Origin: Candidatus Aalborgicola defluviihabitans
Lineage (GTDB): Bacteria; Pseudomonadota; Gammaproteobacteria; Burkholderiales; Burkholderiaceae_C
Assembly: GCA_016705575.1 (NCBI GenBank)
Contig: JADIXX010000005.1
Span: forward strand, 94,835-158,834
DNA: 64,000 bases
Reading direction: 5' to 3'
The position numbers were made by a program, and so were the translations under genes. Under the pieces are notes generated by a model that worked only from the letters and a program-made list of their open reading frames with translations, searched no databases and was not told where the DNA came from. Below are positions 16,532-26,863 of this stretch, in pieces. Every line of letters begins with the position of its first letter. The stretch's first letter is position 1.

Positions 16532-17692
16532 TTACAAATAGCGCAGCAGACCATTGGGCCTGCGGCTCTTGACGCCACCGTACCAGCGGCATGCGAAATA
16601 CAGGCCCAGCAAATATAACAACCAGACTCCATAGACCAGTGCCAGACTGGGTGTGTAGTCGGCGGGTGGTGTGTCGTTGCGAAAGGCCTGGGCGCCTTCC
16701 AGCCCATAGCGGCTGATCGTCCACAAAGCTGCGCCGATATGTATCAACGGTAGATGAACCAGATAGAAAAACATGGATACCTTGCCGTACACCAGCAACC
16801 AACGGTAGCGACTTTCGGGCCACCGTGCCAACACCGCCATCACCCATGCGCCCAAACCCAGCGTCATGCACAGGTACAGCAAAGACGGTGGGTATTTTTC
16901 AAAGTTGATGAAAGACATGGCGCTGAACAGTGCACCACGGCTTTGCTCCGACCAGGGGTGGGGATCGCCGTAGATATTGCTCCAACGCAAGGCTGCCATG
17001 AGCGCCAACAATGCGAACCCTGTCGCCCACAGCCGTCGGTTGCGCAGCTGGGCATCGCCTTGCAAATAGGGCGCTGCCAGGTAGCCAGCGGCCATCACAC
17101 CGACCCACGGCAATACCGGGTAGAGAATGAAGAACTTGACGGGCCCCAACGCGAATCGCCCCTTGTCATGCAGCATGCTCCACAGCCAGCCCAGGTTGCC
17201 CCAGTCGGCCGCGAGCACGCCGTCAAACGCGTTGTGGCCAGCGATGCAGAACAATGCTGTGATGGCAACAGCCCAGCGTGGCAAATACACCAAGCCGGCC
17301 AAAGCCACCATGGCAACGCCCAGCGCCCAAATCACTTGCAACATGACGGTGCCGCCCAGCAGTACGCCCCAGCTCAGGCTGACCCAGGTGCATTCCAGAA
17401 ACACCAGCCAAATGCCGCGCGTGACCAAAAATCGGGCCAAAATGCCCCGGCTCACCGTCTGCCCATAAAGCGCGGCACCCACTCCCGCCAGAAAGACAAA
17501 CACGGGTGCACAAAAGTGGGTGATGTAACGGGTCAAAAACCACAAAGGCGTGGTCGCGTTCAAATCCACCGGGTTGAACGTTGTGGGGCCAAAGAAATCA
17601 CGCACATGGTCCAGCGCCATCAGTACGATGGCCAGACCACGCAGCGCATCTATGAAAGCAATTCGGCCCTTTGTTGACAAAGTGCTTTGCAT
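16532..17692 (-). CDS. DUF1624 / heparan-alpha-glucosaminide N-acetyltransferase-like membrane protein
   Basis: The 386-residue polytopic membrane protein begins with IAFIDALRGLAIVLMALDHV, and the motif DHVRDFFGP and then FCAPVFVFLAG are characteristic of the DUF1624/HGSNAT group of membrane acyltransferases. I count about ten hydrophobic segments. The ATG at 17692 overlaps the stop codon of the alpha-2-macroglobulin gene (TGATG), indicating translational coupling. A role in acylating a cell-envelope glycan fits the neighbours pbpC and the macroglobulin, but this is inference. Confidence 0.8.
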   Translation of the reverse strand: MQSTLSTKGRIAFIDALRGLAIVLMALDHVRDFFGPTTFNPVDLNATTPLWFLTRYITHFCAPVFVFLAGVGAALYGQTVSRGILARFLVTRGIWLVFLECTWVSLSWGVLLGGTVMLQVIWALGVAMVALAGLVYLPRWAVAITALFCIAGHNAFDGVLAADWGNLGWLWSMLHDKGRFALGPVKFFILYPVLPWVGVMAAGYLAAPYLQGDAQLRNRRLWATGFALLALMAALRWSNIYGDPHPWSEQSRGALFSAMSFINFEKYPPSLLYLCMTLGLGAWVMAVLARWPESRYRWLLVYGKVSMFFYLVHLPLIHIGAALWTISRYGLEGAQAFRNDTPPADYTPSLALVYGVWLLYLLGLYFACRWYGGVKSRRPNGLLRYL

Positions 17693-20600
17693 CACTTTGC
17701 CGCGTCCACCTTGATCTTTGCGTTGGGCGATTCCCCGAACATCTCAGGCGCGTACAAGGCCTCAACCCGTGTCGGTGGCAGCGAGAACTCGCCCACGTTG
17801 TTCAGCCGAATGGTGTATTCCATCTTGACCACGCCTTTGGGCAGGTACTCGTAGTAGCTGCGGAAGGATTCGAAGCTGCGTTCCTCAAACGCCGGCCAGC
17901 CATAGCCTTCTTTTTTCTCACCCTGCGTGGCGATCTCGCTGTCGCGTCCCAGGCCACTGCCCAGAATGGTAGCGCCGCCAGGCACCGGGTCGGTAATCAC
18001 GGCCCAGGTCATGTCGGCACTGGCGTTCACCTCGATGCTGACGCGCAACACATCACCCCGTGTGTAGCTGCCTGCGGGCAGGCCCTTATTGGCTTGTTCC
18101 ACCGGGGTAACGGTTTTCTTGATCTGGTAGCCGGCGTTGAACGGCTCCTTTAGCTGGATCGCCGCTATGGACTGCAGCGTGAGCCAGGGCTTTCCGGTGC
18201 CTTGGTGGGTGACGGTCAGGGTGTCCTTGAGTCCATCTTTGCCAGGCGTTTTGCTCCACGGCAGGAACATGCTGTTGTTGCGCAGATTGCCGGGTGCGGC
18301 AGGTGCGCCAAACCAGGTGGTTTGGTGCGCGGCACCACTGGCATCGGTGGTCTTGATGCGTTCGACCTTGCTCCAGTCCACACTCGCGCTACCCGTGCTC
18401 ATGCTGGCCTTGGTCGTGCCCGCCACCGGCACGGCTTCAAACTTGGCGCTGAATTTCTCCAATGCCAGCCCGCCCCACAGGTTGGCCGTGGTGGTGTGCC
18501 AGGCGCCGTTTTGCTGGCGGCTGATGAAACCATTGGCAAGGCGGCCCATATCGTCTTTCCAGTCCGGGTCGTCCAACACGGTCAGGATCAGGCGCGCGGT
18601 GTTCACGTCGCCGTTTTGCATCAGCCACCACCAGTAGTCGTCCTTCTCACTGCTGAAGATCATCTTGGTGCCCTGGTAGCTGATGCGGCTGCGCAAGATT
18701 TGGGTGGCCTCTGCCATGCGCTTGTCGCGCTCGGGCACATCAGCTACGCGCTTCAGGATGTTGAGCCAGTCAATCACTGCGTGTGTAGGCCACTGGTTGG
18801 GCGCGATAGTGATGGAGCCCAACATGCGGCCCTGTGCCTTGCCGTAGCGTGACAGGGCTTCAATGGCGGCCAGTTTGCGGACATCAAGATCTTTGCGCGG
18901 GCTCCAAAAGCTGCGCTGGATCCGGCCTTCGACAAACGCAATCAGTCCGCGCTCCATGGGCGCGCGCACTTCGTCACTTAGGGCAAAAGCGGGGTTGATG
19001 CTGGCGGCCTCGTGGGTAGCGGCCAGCAGGTAGGCGGTGAGGGTGTCGCTGCCCCGGTTGGACTCACCGTCGCGCGGCGGGAAGTAGCTGGCCAGTCCGT
19101 CACTGTCCAGATAGCTGGGGATCTGCGCGGCCACGGTCTGCCACATCTTGCCGTCACGCAAGCCCACGCTCTTGCTGGTCTTTTGTTCAAGGCAGGCAAA
19201 GGGGTAGTTGGCAAACCAGTCCTTTACGCCTGGCAGGCCTTCAGCCAGCTTGGGTTGGAAGGACATCTTCAAGCCGCCACGGCCCGGCAGCGCATCGGCT
19301 GGTGGGTTCACATCCAGACTAAAGGGGCCATCCAGCTGCACCAGCGTGGCCTGTTGCACCGTGAGCGGTACAGCGGGGATGATGCGCTGGCTGGCCTTGA
19401 GTGCATCGCGGGCGCCGCTTATGGTGTCTTTGGCATCAATCTCCCACAAAATGGACTCAAAGCGGCTTTGCGCCAGCTGAGCCGGGGCGGTGACCATCCA
19501 CGCCACTTCGCGGGCATCGCCGGCAGGAATGTCCACGGTCTGCGGTTTGAGGTCCAGCAGCGTGGCACGCGGGCTCACTTCCACCTTCATGGCCTGTTTG
19601 GTGGTGTTGCGCAGGGTGAGCTGCGCGCGGTACTGGTCGTCCTCGCGCACCAAGGGCGGCAGGCCGCTGATGATTTGCAAATCTTGCGTGGCGCGAATGC
19701 TGGTGCTGCCGGTGCCAAACAGGCCGGTAGACGCATCGGCCACGGCCACGATTTTGAAGGTGGTGAGCGCGTCGTTCAGCGGTACCGTCACCTGGGCCTG
19801 GCCGTTGGCATCGAGCTTGACGGCGGGCTGCCACAACAGCAGGGTGTCCAGCAACTCACGCGCACCGCTGTGTCCACCACCACCACCGGCAGGAACGGCC
19901 TTGCGGCCATAGTGACGACGGCCAATGATTTCCATTTGCGCGGTGGACGTTTCTACGCCCCAGCTGCGACGCTGCAGCATGGCATCCAGCAGGTTCCAGC
20001 TGGTGTTGGGCATCAGTTCCAGCAGCGCCTGGTCTACCGCGGCAATAGCCACCTCGGCATTCGCTGCCGGTTGGCCGTTGGGCAGCTTCACCTGGATCGT
20101 GACCTTGGCTTGGCTGCGCACGGCGTAGCTTTCCTTGTCGGCCTTCACGCTCACATCCAGTTGGTGCGCCTTGGTACCGACGCGGATTTCTGCCACGCCC
20201 AGTCGGAAGGCGGGCTTGCTCAGGTCCACTAGCGCTGTGGGCGCCACGTACTCTTTGCCTTCATACCAAAAGCCAGTCCACCATTCGCGCGGGGCCTTGT
20301 AGCCCCAGGTGAAGAAGCTGTACCACGGCACCTCGCGCAGGCGGCCACGCAGGGCCAGCACGCTCACATAGACGTTGGGCCCCCAACCATCCTTGATTTT
20401 CAGTTGCACCGTGGGGTCTTGCCCATTGAGTTGCACGACTTCCGTCTCCAAAATGCCTTCGCGCTCCACCGCCACCAGGGCGGTTGCAAAACGGAACGGC
20501 ATGCGAACCTGAAACTTGGCGGTCTCGCCCGGTTGGTAACTTTTCTTCTCGGGCAATAGGTCAATGCGGTCGGTGTTTTCGCCGCCAAACCACATCTCAC

Positions 20601-23600
20601 CCTGCTTGGTGACATACACGCTGCTGGCGGCCTGAATGCTGTTGCTATTGGCGTCTTTGGCAGTGACCACCAGCTCGACTTCACCGGCTTCATTGAGTGC
20701 GGTTTCGCACAGCAGCAAGCCGCGTGAATCGCTCTTGCCACTGCACACGCTGCCCAGCTCTTTCACGCTGGTCTTGTTGTCGTACGTGTAAAAACCGCCC
20801 ACCATGCGCTTGCGCGTGGTGGTGGTGATGCGCGCGGTGGCTTTGACCTCTAGCGCTACGTCGGCCTGTGGCTTGCCAGAGAGGTCCAACGCCAGGGCCT
20901 GGAACTTGATTTTTTGGCTGCTGGACACCCAACCCTCGGTCTTGATGCCGGCCACCACGGCGGCGGGCCACAGGGTTTGCGTGCTGCGGATGGTTTGCAC
21001 CTCGCCATTGGGGTCAGAGTAGGTGGCTTCCAGCAGCAGGTCTTGCGGCGTGCGCTTGGTGGGCACCTTGTCTACTGTCACTTTGCCACCGCCATTCTTG
21101 TCCAGGGTGATAGGGAGCTTGTCGGCAATGACGCGCGAATCGGCCGATGCATCCACTTCTTCTTCGCCCTCTGGGCGGTTGTCGCGCGGGCCACGGGGCG
21201 GCTGGAAGTTGAATTCGCTGTAATCCGGGTAATTCAGGTACTTGCCACGCACCAAGGCTGAAACACGAACCGGCAGGTTGGCGGCGGCACCGCCGGCCAC
21301 GTAGTTGACTTGTACGTCCACTGGTACGGACTTCACATTCACCAAGGCTGCTTTTTCGGAGGGGGTGACGCGGCCTTCCAGAACCGGCAGCCGGAATTCC
21401 TCAACCCGGAACTGTCCGGTGGAGTAAGTGCCGTTACCATTGTTCTTGCCGCCGCCGCGCAGTTCTACCTGGTAGACGCCCAGCTTGGCTGCGGGTGGAA
21501 TCGCAAACGTGCTTTCGGCACTCAAACCACCCGTGGCTGTTTTGCGCCACGCAAGGGCTTGCGTGTACTGTTGGCCACTGCCAACATGGGTGATCGTCAG
21601 TGTGGCAGGAGTGGTGTCAGGCAGCCCAAAGCCGGACGAAGTTTCCGTGCGGATCAGATGTTTCATCGACACGGTTTCGCCGGCGCGCAGCAGGGTGCGG
21701 TCGAAAATAGTGTGGGCGCGTGCATCGGGCTGTACCTCGCGGCTGGTGGGTAAGTTGAAACGCCAGGGTTCGATGCCGCGGTTCCAGTCACTCCAGGTAA
21801 AGGCCATGTCTTGCACTGTGCCCTTGCCGTCCGCACCCGGTTGTGCGGCGCGGGCACTGACAAAATAGGCTTGTGTATAAGCGCCGTCGCCTTGGCAGGA
21901 GGGCGCTTGGGGCGAAAGGCCGCTGAAGCGGGCAATGCCGTGGGCGTCGGTCGTAGCGTTGCCCACTTCGCGACCCCTGCAGTCGGAAACCTTGACCACG
22001 GCCTGTGGCACCGGCGCGCCCTTGTCCAACGTGGTCACCCATGCCAGCGCGTTTTCGCGCCCCAGCTTGAAGTGCACGCCTAAATTGGTCACCAACGCCG
22101 AGGTGCGCACGTACATGGTGCGGTCCTTGCCATGGCGTTCATCGAGCAGACTGCTGCCCAATTTTTGTGATGCAATCTCCACCACGTGAAAGCCTGCGCC
22201 CAGTGGAATGCCGACGACCTCAAAGGGGCGCGGATCACCGGCGGTTGGCTGGGGCAGGTCCAGCGTCTTGATGCCGGTTTGGCCCTGCAGCAACGACACC
22301 ATGCGCGACTGCACTTCGTCGCGCTCATCAGCATTCAGGGGCTTGGGTAACGCGCCTTTCACCTCCCGCGCAGCGCTGCCACGCGACACGGTAAAACTGT
22401 CATAGCGCTGCACCTTCAAAAACCAGTTGATGATGTCGGCGTCTGCGGTCGGTTGCAGGGTGCTGACCTTGCCTTGGGCGGCTGGCGCGGTTTCTACGTT
22501 GCGCAGCGTCACCGGTAGCAGCGCTACGCCACCGGGTTCGGCAAAGCGCTCCACAATGCCAAAAGGTGCGGCGGCAAATTTGGCCAGTGGTGGCATCGCG
22601 CCGGTGGACACCTTGAGCGGAAAGCTGTCGGCGTTACGCAGGCTGCGCCCCGAAGCATCTTTGAACCCCTTGGGCAGCTCCAGCGTAAAGGCTGTTTGTT
22701 CGGGGAAGATGCCTTTGAAGTTCACCGAGTTGACGACATGGTCTTCATCGTCAGAGGCGTTGTCGTCGTTGTCCTTGGCGGGTTTGAAGCTGTCCTTGCC
22801 AGACTGCAGGCGGATGGCGTCCAGCAATTTGGCTGACACCGGTGCGTTGAAGCCCAGACGCATGGGGCGAATTGGCAAGCAGGCGCTTTGTGCGTTCTCC
22901 CGCTCACAGGAGAAGGTAGCCGTGAAGGGCTCACGCACCTGGTATGCGAAGCGCTTTTCCACAGAGTTGGCCACGCCAGTGGCGTTGCTGCCGCTGGGCG
23001 GTGTGCTGACTCCCTTGCCAAACACCAACTGCACTTTGGCCGATGCGCTCAAGGTGCGGTTGCAGGCCAGGGTGACAATGCTCAGAGGCTCTTTGACGGC
23101 TGCGTTATCCAGGCCCTGAGACTTTAGCAGCGCTGCACGCTCTTTGCCGTCGATTAGTCGCACAGCAACCCGTTCGCCCAGCCCCTCTACCGCGCACCAC
23201 ACGTTGGCCTGCACGCTGGCAAGGGTGGCCGGCCCGTTCAATTGCAGGGTGAAGAACTGTTCCTCGTCAATGCGGGCATTGACGTCGGGCCGGATACTTT
23301 GCACAAAGGGGCCGCCCGTGTTGAAGCGAAAGCGGGTATTGCCCGTTAGCTCAATGCCCTTGGCGGACTTGAAGCCGGCACGGGTCTGCAGACTGCAGGA
23401 CACGCCGGGCGGCAGATCGTTCTCAAACTCGAACGCCCAACTGCGGTCGGTCACCCAGCGCCCGCTGCCCTTGGTGACTTGAGCGTCGCTACAGATCAAA
23501 GTGAGCGGCGCCTCGGCTTTGGGGTCACCAAAGTTGACCGCACTGTCGTCAAACTTGGCCAGCACCTGGCGCACGCGCGCCACCTCGCCCTGCGGCGAGA

Positions 23601-23682
23601 CGCTGACAATCTGGAATGCGTATGCCTGCAATGCGGCGCTGGCTAACAGCGCCGCGCAGGTCTTGAGAATGGAATGGCCCAC
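17692..23682 (-). CDS. Bacterial alpha-2-macroglobulin family protein (YfhM-like, thioester type)
   Basis: The 1996-residue periplasmic protein is taken from GTG 23682, because AGGAGGAG lies five bases upstream and a signal peptide (MGHSILKTCAALLASAALQA) follows. An ATG-less longer frame to 23808 is rejected. The chain shows repeated macroglobulin-type beta domains, the alpha-2-macroglobulin segment (TFKIVAVADASTGLFGTG), and the thioester motif CLEQ near residue 1496 in NYPFACLEQKTSK. It is then followed by the complement-like alpha-helical domain. The protein traps foreign proteases in the periplasm and is classically paired with pbpC, as here, although two genes separate them. No lipobox cysteine is evident. 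Confidence 0.92.
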   Translation of the reverse strand: MGHSILKTCAALLASAALQAYAFQIVSVSPQGEVARVRQVLAKFDDSAVNFGDPKAEAPLTLICSDAQVTKGSGRWVTDRSWAFEFENDLPPGVSCSLQTRAGFKSAKGIELTGNTRFRFNTGGPFVQSIRPDVNARIDEEQFFTLQLNGPATLASVQANVWCAVEGLGERVAVRLIDGKERAALLKSQGLDNAAVKEPLSIVTLACNRTLSASAKVQLVFGKGVSTPPSGSNATGVANSVEKRFAYQVREPFTATFSCERENAQSACLPIRPMRLGFNAPVSAKLLDAIRLQSGKDSFKPAKDNDDNASDDEDHVVNSVNFKGIFPEQTAFTLELPKGFKDASGRSLRNADSFPLKVSTGAMPPLAKFAAAPFGIVERFAEPGGVALLPVTLRNVETAPAAQGKVSTLQPTADADIINWFLKVQRYDSFTVSRGSAAREVKGALPKPLNADERDEVQSRMVSLLQGQTGIKTLDLPQPTAGDPRPFEVVGIPLGAGFHVVEIASQKLGSSLLDERHGKDRTMYVRTSALVTNLGVHFKLGRENALAWVTTLDKGAPVPQAVVKVSDCRGREVGNATTDAHGIARFSGLSPQAPSCQGDGAYTQAYFVSARAAQPGADGKGTVQDMAFTWSDWNRGIEPWRFNLPTSREVQPDARAHTIFDRTLLRAGETVSMKHLIRTETSSGFGLPDTTPATLTITHVGSGQQYTQALAWRKTATGGLSAESTFAIPPAAKLGVYQVELRGGGKNNGNGTYSTGQFRVEEFRLPVLEGRVTPSEKAALVNVKSVPVDVQVNYVAGGAAANLPVRVSALVRGKYLNYPDYSEFNFQPPRGPRDNRPEGEEEVDASADSRVIADKLPITLDKNGGGKVTVDKVPTKRTPQDLLLEATYSDPNGEVQTIRSTQTLWPAAVVAGIKTEGWVSSSQKIKFQALALDLSGKPQADVALEVKATARITTTTRKRMVGGFYTYDNKTSVKELGSVCSGKSDSRGLLLCETALNEAGEVELVVTAKDANSNSIQAASSVYVTKQGEMWFGGENTDRIDLLPEKKSYQPGETAKFQVRMPFRFATALVAVEREGILETEVVQLNGQDPTVQLKIKDGWGPNVYVSVLALRGRLREVPWYSFFTWGYKAPREWWTGFWYEGKEYVAPTALVDLSKPAFRLGVAEIRVGTKAHQLDVSVKADKESYAVRSQAKVTIQVKLPNGQPAANAEVAIAAVDQALLELMPNTSWNLLDAMLQRRSWGVETSTAQMEIIGRRHYGRKAVPAGGGGGHSGARELLDTLLLWQPAVKLDANGQAQVTVPLNDALTTFKIVAVADASTGLFGTGSTSIRATQDLQIISGLPPLVREDDQYRAQLTLRNTTKQAMKVEVSPRATLLDLKPQTVDIPAGDAREVAWMVTAPAQLAQSRFESILWEIDAKDTISGARDALKASQRIIPAVPLTVQQATLVQLDGPFSLDVNPPADALPGRGGLKMSFQPKLAEGLPGVKDWFANYPFACLEQKTSKSVGLRDGKMWQTVAAQIPSYLDSDGLASYFPPRDGESNRGSDTLTAYLLAATHEAASINPAFALSDEVRAPMERGLIAFVEGRIQRSFWSPRKDLDVRKLAAIEALSRYGKAQGRMLGSITIAPNQWPTHAVIDWLNILKRVADVPERDKRMAEATQILRSRISYQGTKMIFSSEKDDYWWWLMQNGDVNTARLILTVLDDPDWKDDMGRLANGFISRQQNGAWHTTTANLWGGLALEKFSAKFEAVPVAGTTKASMSTGSASVDWSKVERIKTTDASGAAHQTTWFGAPAAPGNLRNNSMFLPWSKTPGKDGLKDTLTVTHQGTGKPWLTLQSIAAIQLKEPFNAGYQIKKTVTPVEQANKGLPAGSYTRGDVLRVSIEVNASADMTWAVITDPVPGGATILGSGLGRDSEIATQGEKKEGYGWPAFEERSFESFRSYYEYLPKGVVKMEYTIRLNNVGEFSLPPTRVEALYAPEMFGESPNAKIKVDAAK

Positions 23683-23785
23683 AATCGCTCCTCCTTGAAG
23701 GGGCGAGGTTATCCGATTTGGAAGCAAATGTGTCGTCCTTGCGTGGGATGAAACGCACATTGCTGCTTGCGGACGGTACGAAATC

Positions 23786-24690
23786 TTACGACGTGGCGGG
23801 CGGGGCACCCACAGCGCTGCAAAACGTGTAGGTGTTGCCGCCCTTGGCCTTGCTTATGTACATCGCCGAGTCCGCCATCGAAATGAGTACATCGACTTCG
23901 GTGGCGTCGGAGGGGTAGATGCAGATGCCAATGCTGGCACCGACACGGCAGTGTGGCCCTTGTGGCAATGCGATATCGTGTTGTAGAGCATCAATCAGTT
24001 TGACCGCCATGCCTGCGATGGCGGCAGGCTCATGCAGGTCGCCCAGCACGACGGCGAACTCGTCCCCACCCGGCCGTGCCACGGTGTCGGACTCACGCAC
24101 ACAGGCCTGCCAGCGTCCAGCCACTTCTTGCAGAACCCAGTCGCCTGCATCGTGCCCATAGTTGTCATTGACGAGCTTGAAACCGTCCAGATCCGCAAAC
24201 AGCACTGCGACCAAGGCGCCGCTGCGTTTGGCCAATCATTTCTTCGGCAGAGTAGCCCAGCAAACGGTAGGCGGCTTCGTTCCAGTTGATGACCTGTCCG
24301 CGCTGCTCAACCACAAACCGCATTGGACGCGATCAATATCGCGGGGATCAAAGCCCGCACGATCGTGCGTACAGTGGCAAAGACCGCAACAGTCATCAGA
24401 ACCTGCATCTGGGCAATGCGGGATCGATGAGCCAGTCCAGAAACGCGTAAGTCGCCAACAAAATGGCCGTCGCAATGACAACCAGTTTTGCGAGTGTCCG
24501 ATGCTGGGCAATCCAGATGATTTCGTTGTCGTTAAAGCTAAACATGGCGGCAACCCAATCCTGGTAGATCACGTACGCAACGAAAGCAGGGCGATGCGGG
24601 CTTATACCCAGTACAGTATCAGAATGCATCAAATTCCGTGAGGGGTTACCTCCCAAATTGGGCAGAAAACCGGACTGCTTGCGTGGAAAA
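23786..24690 (-). pseudogene. Decayed membrane-bound PAS-GGDEF diguanylate cyclase
   Basis: Three pieces lie in order but out of frame. The first is an N-terminal part with a membrane segment (KLVVIATAILLATYAFLDWL). The second is a PAS piece (RGQVINWNEAAYRLLGYSAE). The third is a GGDEF domain from about 24235, with VLFADLDGFKLVNDNYGHDA and RPGGDEFAVVLGD. The linker between PAS and GGDEF is missing, and the frame changes at about 24236 and 24340. The GGDEF piece alone (149 residues) keeps its metal and signature residues but lacks the first strand, so it is probably inactive. The gene is convergent with nothing and isolated from operons. Confidence 0.75.
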
Positions 24691-24697
24691 TACACCC

Positions 24698-25189
24698 ATG
24701 GCCAAAAAAGATCATGTATCCGAAACCCCCGCTACCCAGCTGCTCAGGGCGAGCAAAGTGGCGTTCACTGAGCACCCTTACGAATACCTGGAGCACGGCG
24801 GCGCCCAGCACAGCGCACAAGTGCTGGATTTTGATCCCTTCTCGGTGGTCAAAACCCTGGTGATGCAGGACCAGGACGCAAAGCCCTTGCTGGTGTTGAT
24901 GCACGGTAACCGCAGGGTGTCCACCAAAAATCTGGCTCGTCAAATTGGCGCCAAGTCGGTGGAGCCCTGTGCGCCCGAGGTGGCCAATCGGCATAGCGGT
25001 TACCTGGTGGGTGGTACCTCGCCCTTTGGCACGCGTCGCACCATGCCGGTGTACATCGAGGAAACCATCCTGGCCTTGCCGAAAATCCTGATCAACGGGG
25101 GCCGGCGTGGCTATCTGGTTGGTATTGATCCTGCCGTTTGCGTGCAGTTGCTGGCTGCAAAGCGGGTACAGTGCGCCTTGGCTGATTGA
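24698..25189 (+). CDS. ybaK: Cys-tRNA(Pro)/Cys-tRNA(Cys) deacylase YbaK
   Basis: The 163-residue protein from ATG 24698 (MAKKDHVSETPATQLLRASK) belongs to the YbaK/EbsC editing-domain family, which hydrolyses mischarged Cys-tRNA(Pro). Characteristic parts are VVKTLVMQDQDAKPLLVLMH, then RVSTKNLARQIG and HSGYLVGGTSPFGTRR. It is followed 27 bases downstream by plsY on the same strand. Confidence 0.9.
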   Translation: MAKKDHVSETPATQLLRASKVAFTEHPYEYLEHGGAQHSAQVLDFDPFSVVKTLVMQDQDAKPLLVLMHGNRRVSTKNLARQIGAKSVEPCAPEVANRHSGYLVGGTSPFGTRRTMPVYIEETILALPKILINGGRRGYLVGIDPAVCVQLLAAKRVQCALAD

Positions 25190-25216
25190 AGCCTTTCGAT
25201 TTCAGGAGAACTGGTT

Positions 25217-25864
25217 TTGGATTCCCTCGCTGCTTTCTATCCCCTGCTGGCCACCATTGCTGCATATTTGGTGGGCTCGCTCTCGTTTGCCGTCATTGTG
25301 AGCCGTGTCATGGGCCTGAACGATCCGCGCACTTTTGGCAGCAAGAACCCCGGCGCCACCAATGTACTGCGCTCTGGATCCAAGACGGCGGCCATCGTGA
25401 CGCTGTTGCTCGACGCCCTCAAAGGCTGGCTGCCGGTCATGCTGGTGAAATGGTTCGGTCAGCCGTATGGTCTGGGTGACGGTACGGTCGCCATGGTGGG
25501 CCTGGCCGCGTTTTTGGGTCATTTGTTTCCGGTGTTCTTCCGCTTTGCGGGTGGCAAGGGCGTGGCAACAGCTTTGGGCGTGCTGCTGGCGACCAATTGG
25601 ATACTGGGCGTGGCCACGCTGGTTACCTGGCTGATCATTGCGGTGTTTTTCCGCTATTCATCGCTGGCGTCGTTGGTTGCCGCCGTTTTTGCACCGGTCT
25701 ATTACCTGATGGGTGATGGCGTAGTGTGGGCTGCGGACAGAAGCATTGTGCTGTGCACTGCCATCATGTCGTTGCTGCTGATATGGCGCCACGCCGAGAA
25801 TATTGGCCGCTTGGCCAAAGGCAAAGAGTCCAAACTGGGCAAGAAGAAGCACCACCATCACTGA
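25217..25864 (+). CDS. plsY: Acyl-phosphate glycerol-3-phosphate acyltransferase
   Basis: The 215-residue integral membrane enzyme makes lysophosphatidic acid from acyl-phosphate and glycerol 3-phosphate, the first step of phospholipid synthesis. Motifs [32 protein letters not shown] and [12 protein letters not shown] are intact. The start is TTG at 25217, with CAGGAGAA eight bases upstream; no ATG fits. The end KKKHHHH is an unusual basic/histidine tail but natural histidine runs occur in PlsY. Confidence 0.93.
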   Translation: MDSLAAFYPLLATIAAYLVGSLSFAVIVSRVMGLNDPRTFGSKNPGATNVLRSGSKTAAIVTLLLDALKGWLPVMLVKWFGQPYGLGDGTVAMVGLAAFLGHLFPVFFRFAGGKGVATALGVLLATNWILGVATLVTWLIIAVFFRYSSLASLVAAVFAPVYYLMGDGVVWAADRSIVLCTAIMSLLLIWRHAENIGRLAKGKESKLGKKKHHHH

Positions 25865-25893
25865 AGCGCCGCCACAGCGCAGTTGCCAGTGAT

Positions 25894-26850
25894 TTATTGC
25901 GGTGTCTGCTGTGCTGCGTAGGCGCCGAGTCGCAGAATGTGAAAGTGGTTAAGGCGTGCCCGTACCGATGAAGCTGCCAGTGCCGCGCGGATCCGCGGAC
26001 TGCGCTCGGCCGTGTTGTGCAGCCGTGGGTTGGGGTTGAGTTGCCCGTTGGCCGAGCCAAAAATGGCTACGTAGGGGTGGTTGTGCTGCTCGCTTCGCCG
26101 CAGCACAACGGCCAGCTCGTCAGTGTCCAGGCGGACATAGGTGCCAGGCGGACACAGGCCCACCACGCGCACCAGGGTGTGCCCCACTTCGTCGGACTTG
26201 TCGGCCAGAATGGAGCGTGCTGACTCAGTGGCGCTTCGGCCTGTCCGCGAGTTACGCGGGCTGATCATGGCTGCGTAGCGGTCTACCACCTTGAGAATGC
26301 GCGTCAATCGGGTGGCTGGCGGTGCCAGGCGCAGGTCGGCCCGATCAATGGTGTCGTCATGGTGACGCGAGACGATGTCCAGCCACAAGGAGTCAATTAC
26401 CCCCAGGTTGGATAGCATCAAACTGCCTTTGACCGTGTGGGCGCGGATCATGTCCTGCTGTTCGATGGTCGGTTTTTCGGTCTGGGTGGCCAGAGCGTCC
26501 TGCAAGGTGGTCATGGCAATGTTCATGGTCAGGGCCGCATGCACCAGGCTGTCGCGCTCGGGCTTGGAAATGCCCAGCTCGGAGGCCATTAGGTGGCACA
26601 GCACGGCGCACACCAGGGAGTGAGAGGCGCTGTAGCCAACCGGTGAGTTGCCTGCCAGCTGAAACAGCAGGTAAAGGGCCACATCCGGGTCGCGTTGCAG
26701 CAGGCCCTGCATCCAGCGGTCGTACTGCAGTACTCGGTGGGCGAATTCTTGCGTGCTGTCCGGGTTGGTCAAAATCACGCCCAGGCCGGACTCCAAATCC
26801 GACCACAGGGACAGCAAGTCTTCATATTCGAATTCACTCTGGATGGTCAC
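25894..26850 (-). CDS. HD-domain-like (HD-GYP-related, degenerate) protein
   Basis: The 318-residue protein has an N-terminal helical part, then SASHSLVCAVLCHLMASELG and VHAALTMNIAMTTLQD, resembling an HD-GYP phosphodiesterase fold. The second metal-binding HD pair is replaced (HAALTMNI) and the GYP loop is absent. Later segments SRHHDDTIDRADLR and ILKVVDRYAAMISPR are HD-GYP-like. It could bind a cyclic dinucleotide without cutting it, which is inference. It is convergent with plsY. Confidence 0.6.
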   Translation of the reverse strand: MTIQSEFEYEDLLSLWSDLESGLGVILTNPDSTQEFAHRVLQYDRWMQGLLQRDPDVALYLLFQLAGNSPVGYSASHSLVCAVLCHLMASELGISKPERDSLVHAALTMNIAMTTLQDALATQTEKPTIEQQDMIRAHTVKGSLMLSNLGVIDSLWLDIVSRHHDDTIDRADLRLAPPATRLTRILKVVDRYAAMISPRNSRTGRSATESARSILADKSDEVGHTLVRVVGLCPPGTYVRLDTDELAVVLRRSEQHNHPYVAIFGSANGQLNPNPRLHNTAERSPRIRAALAASSVRARLNHFHILRLGAYAAQQTPQ

Positions 26851-26863
26851 AGCGATTCTCGTT

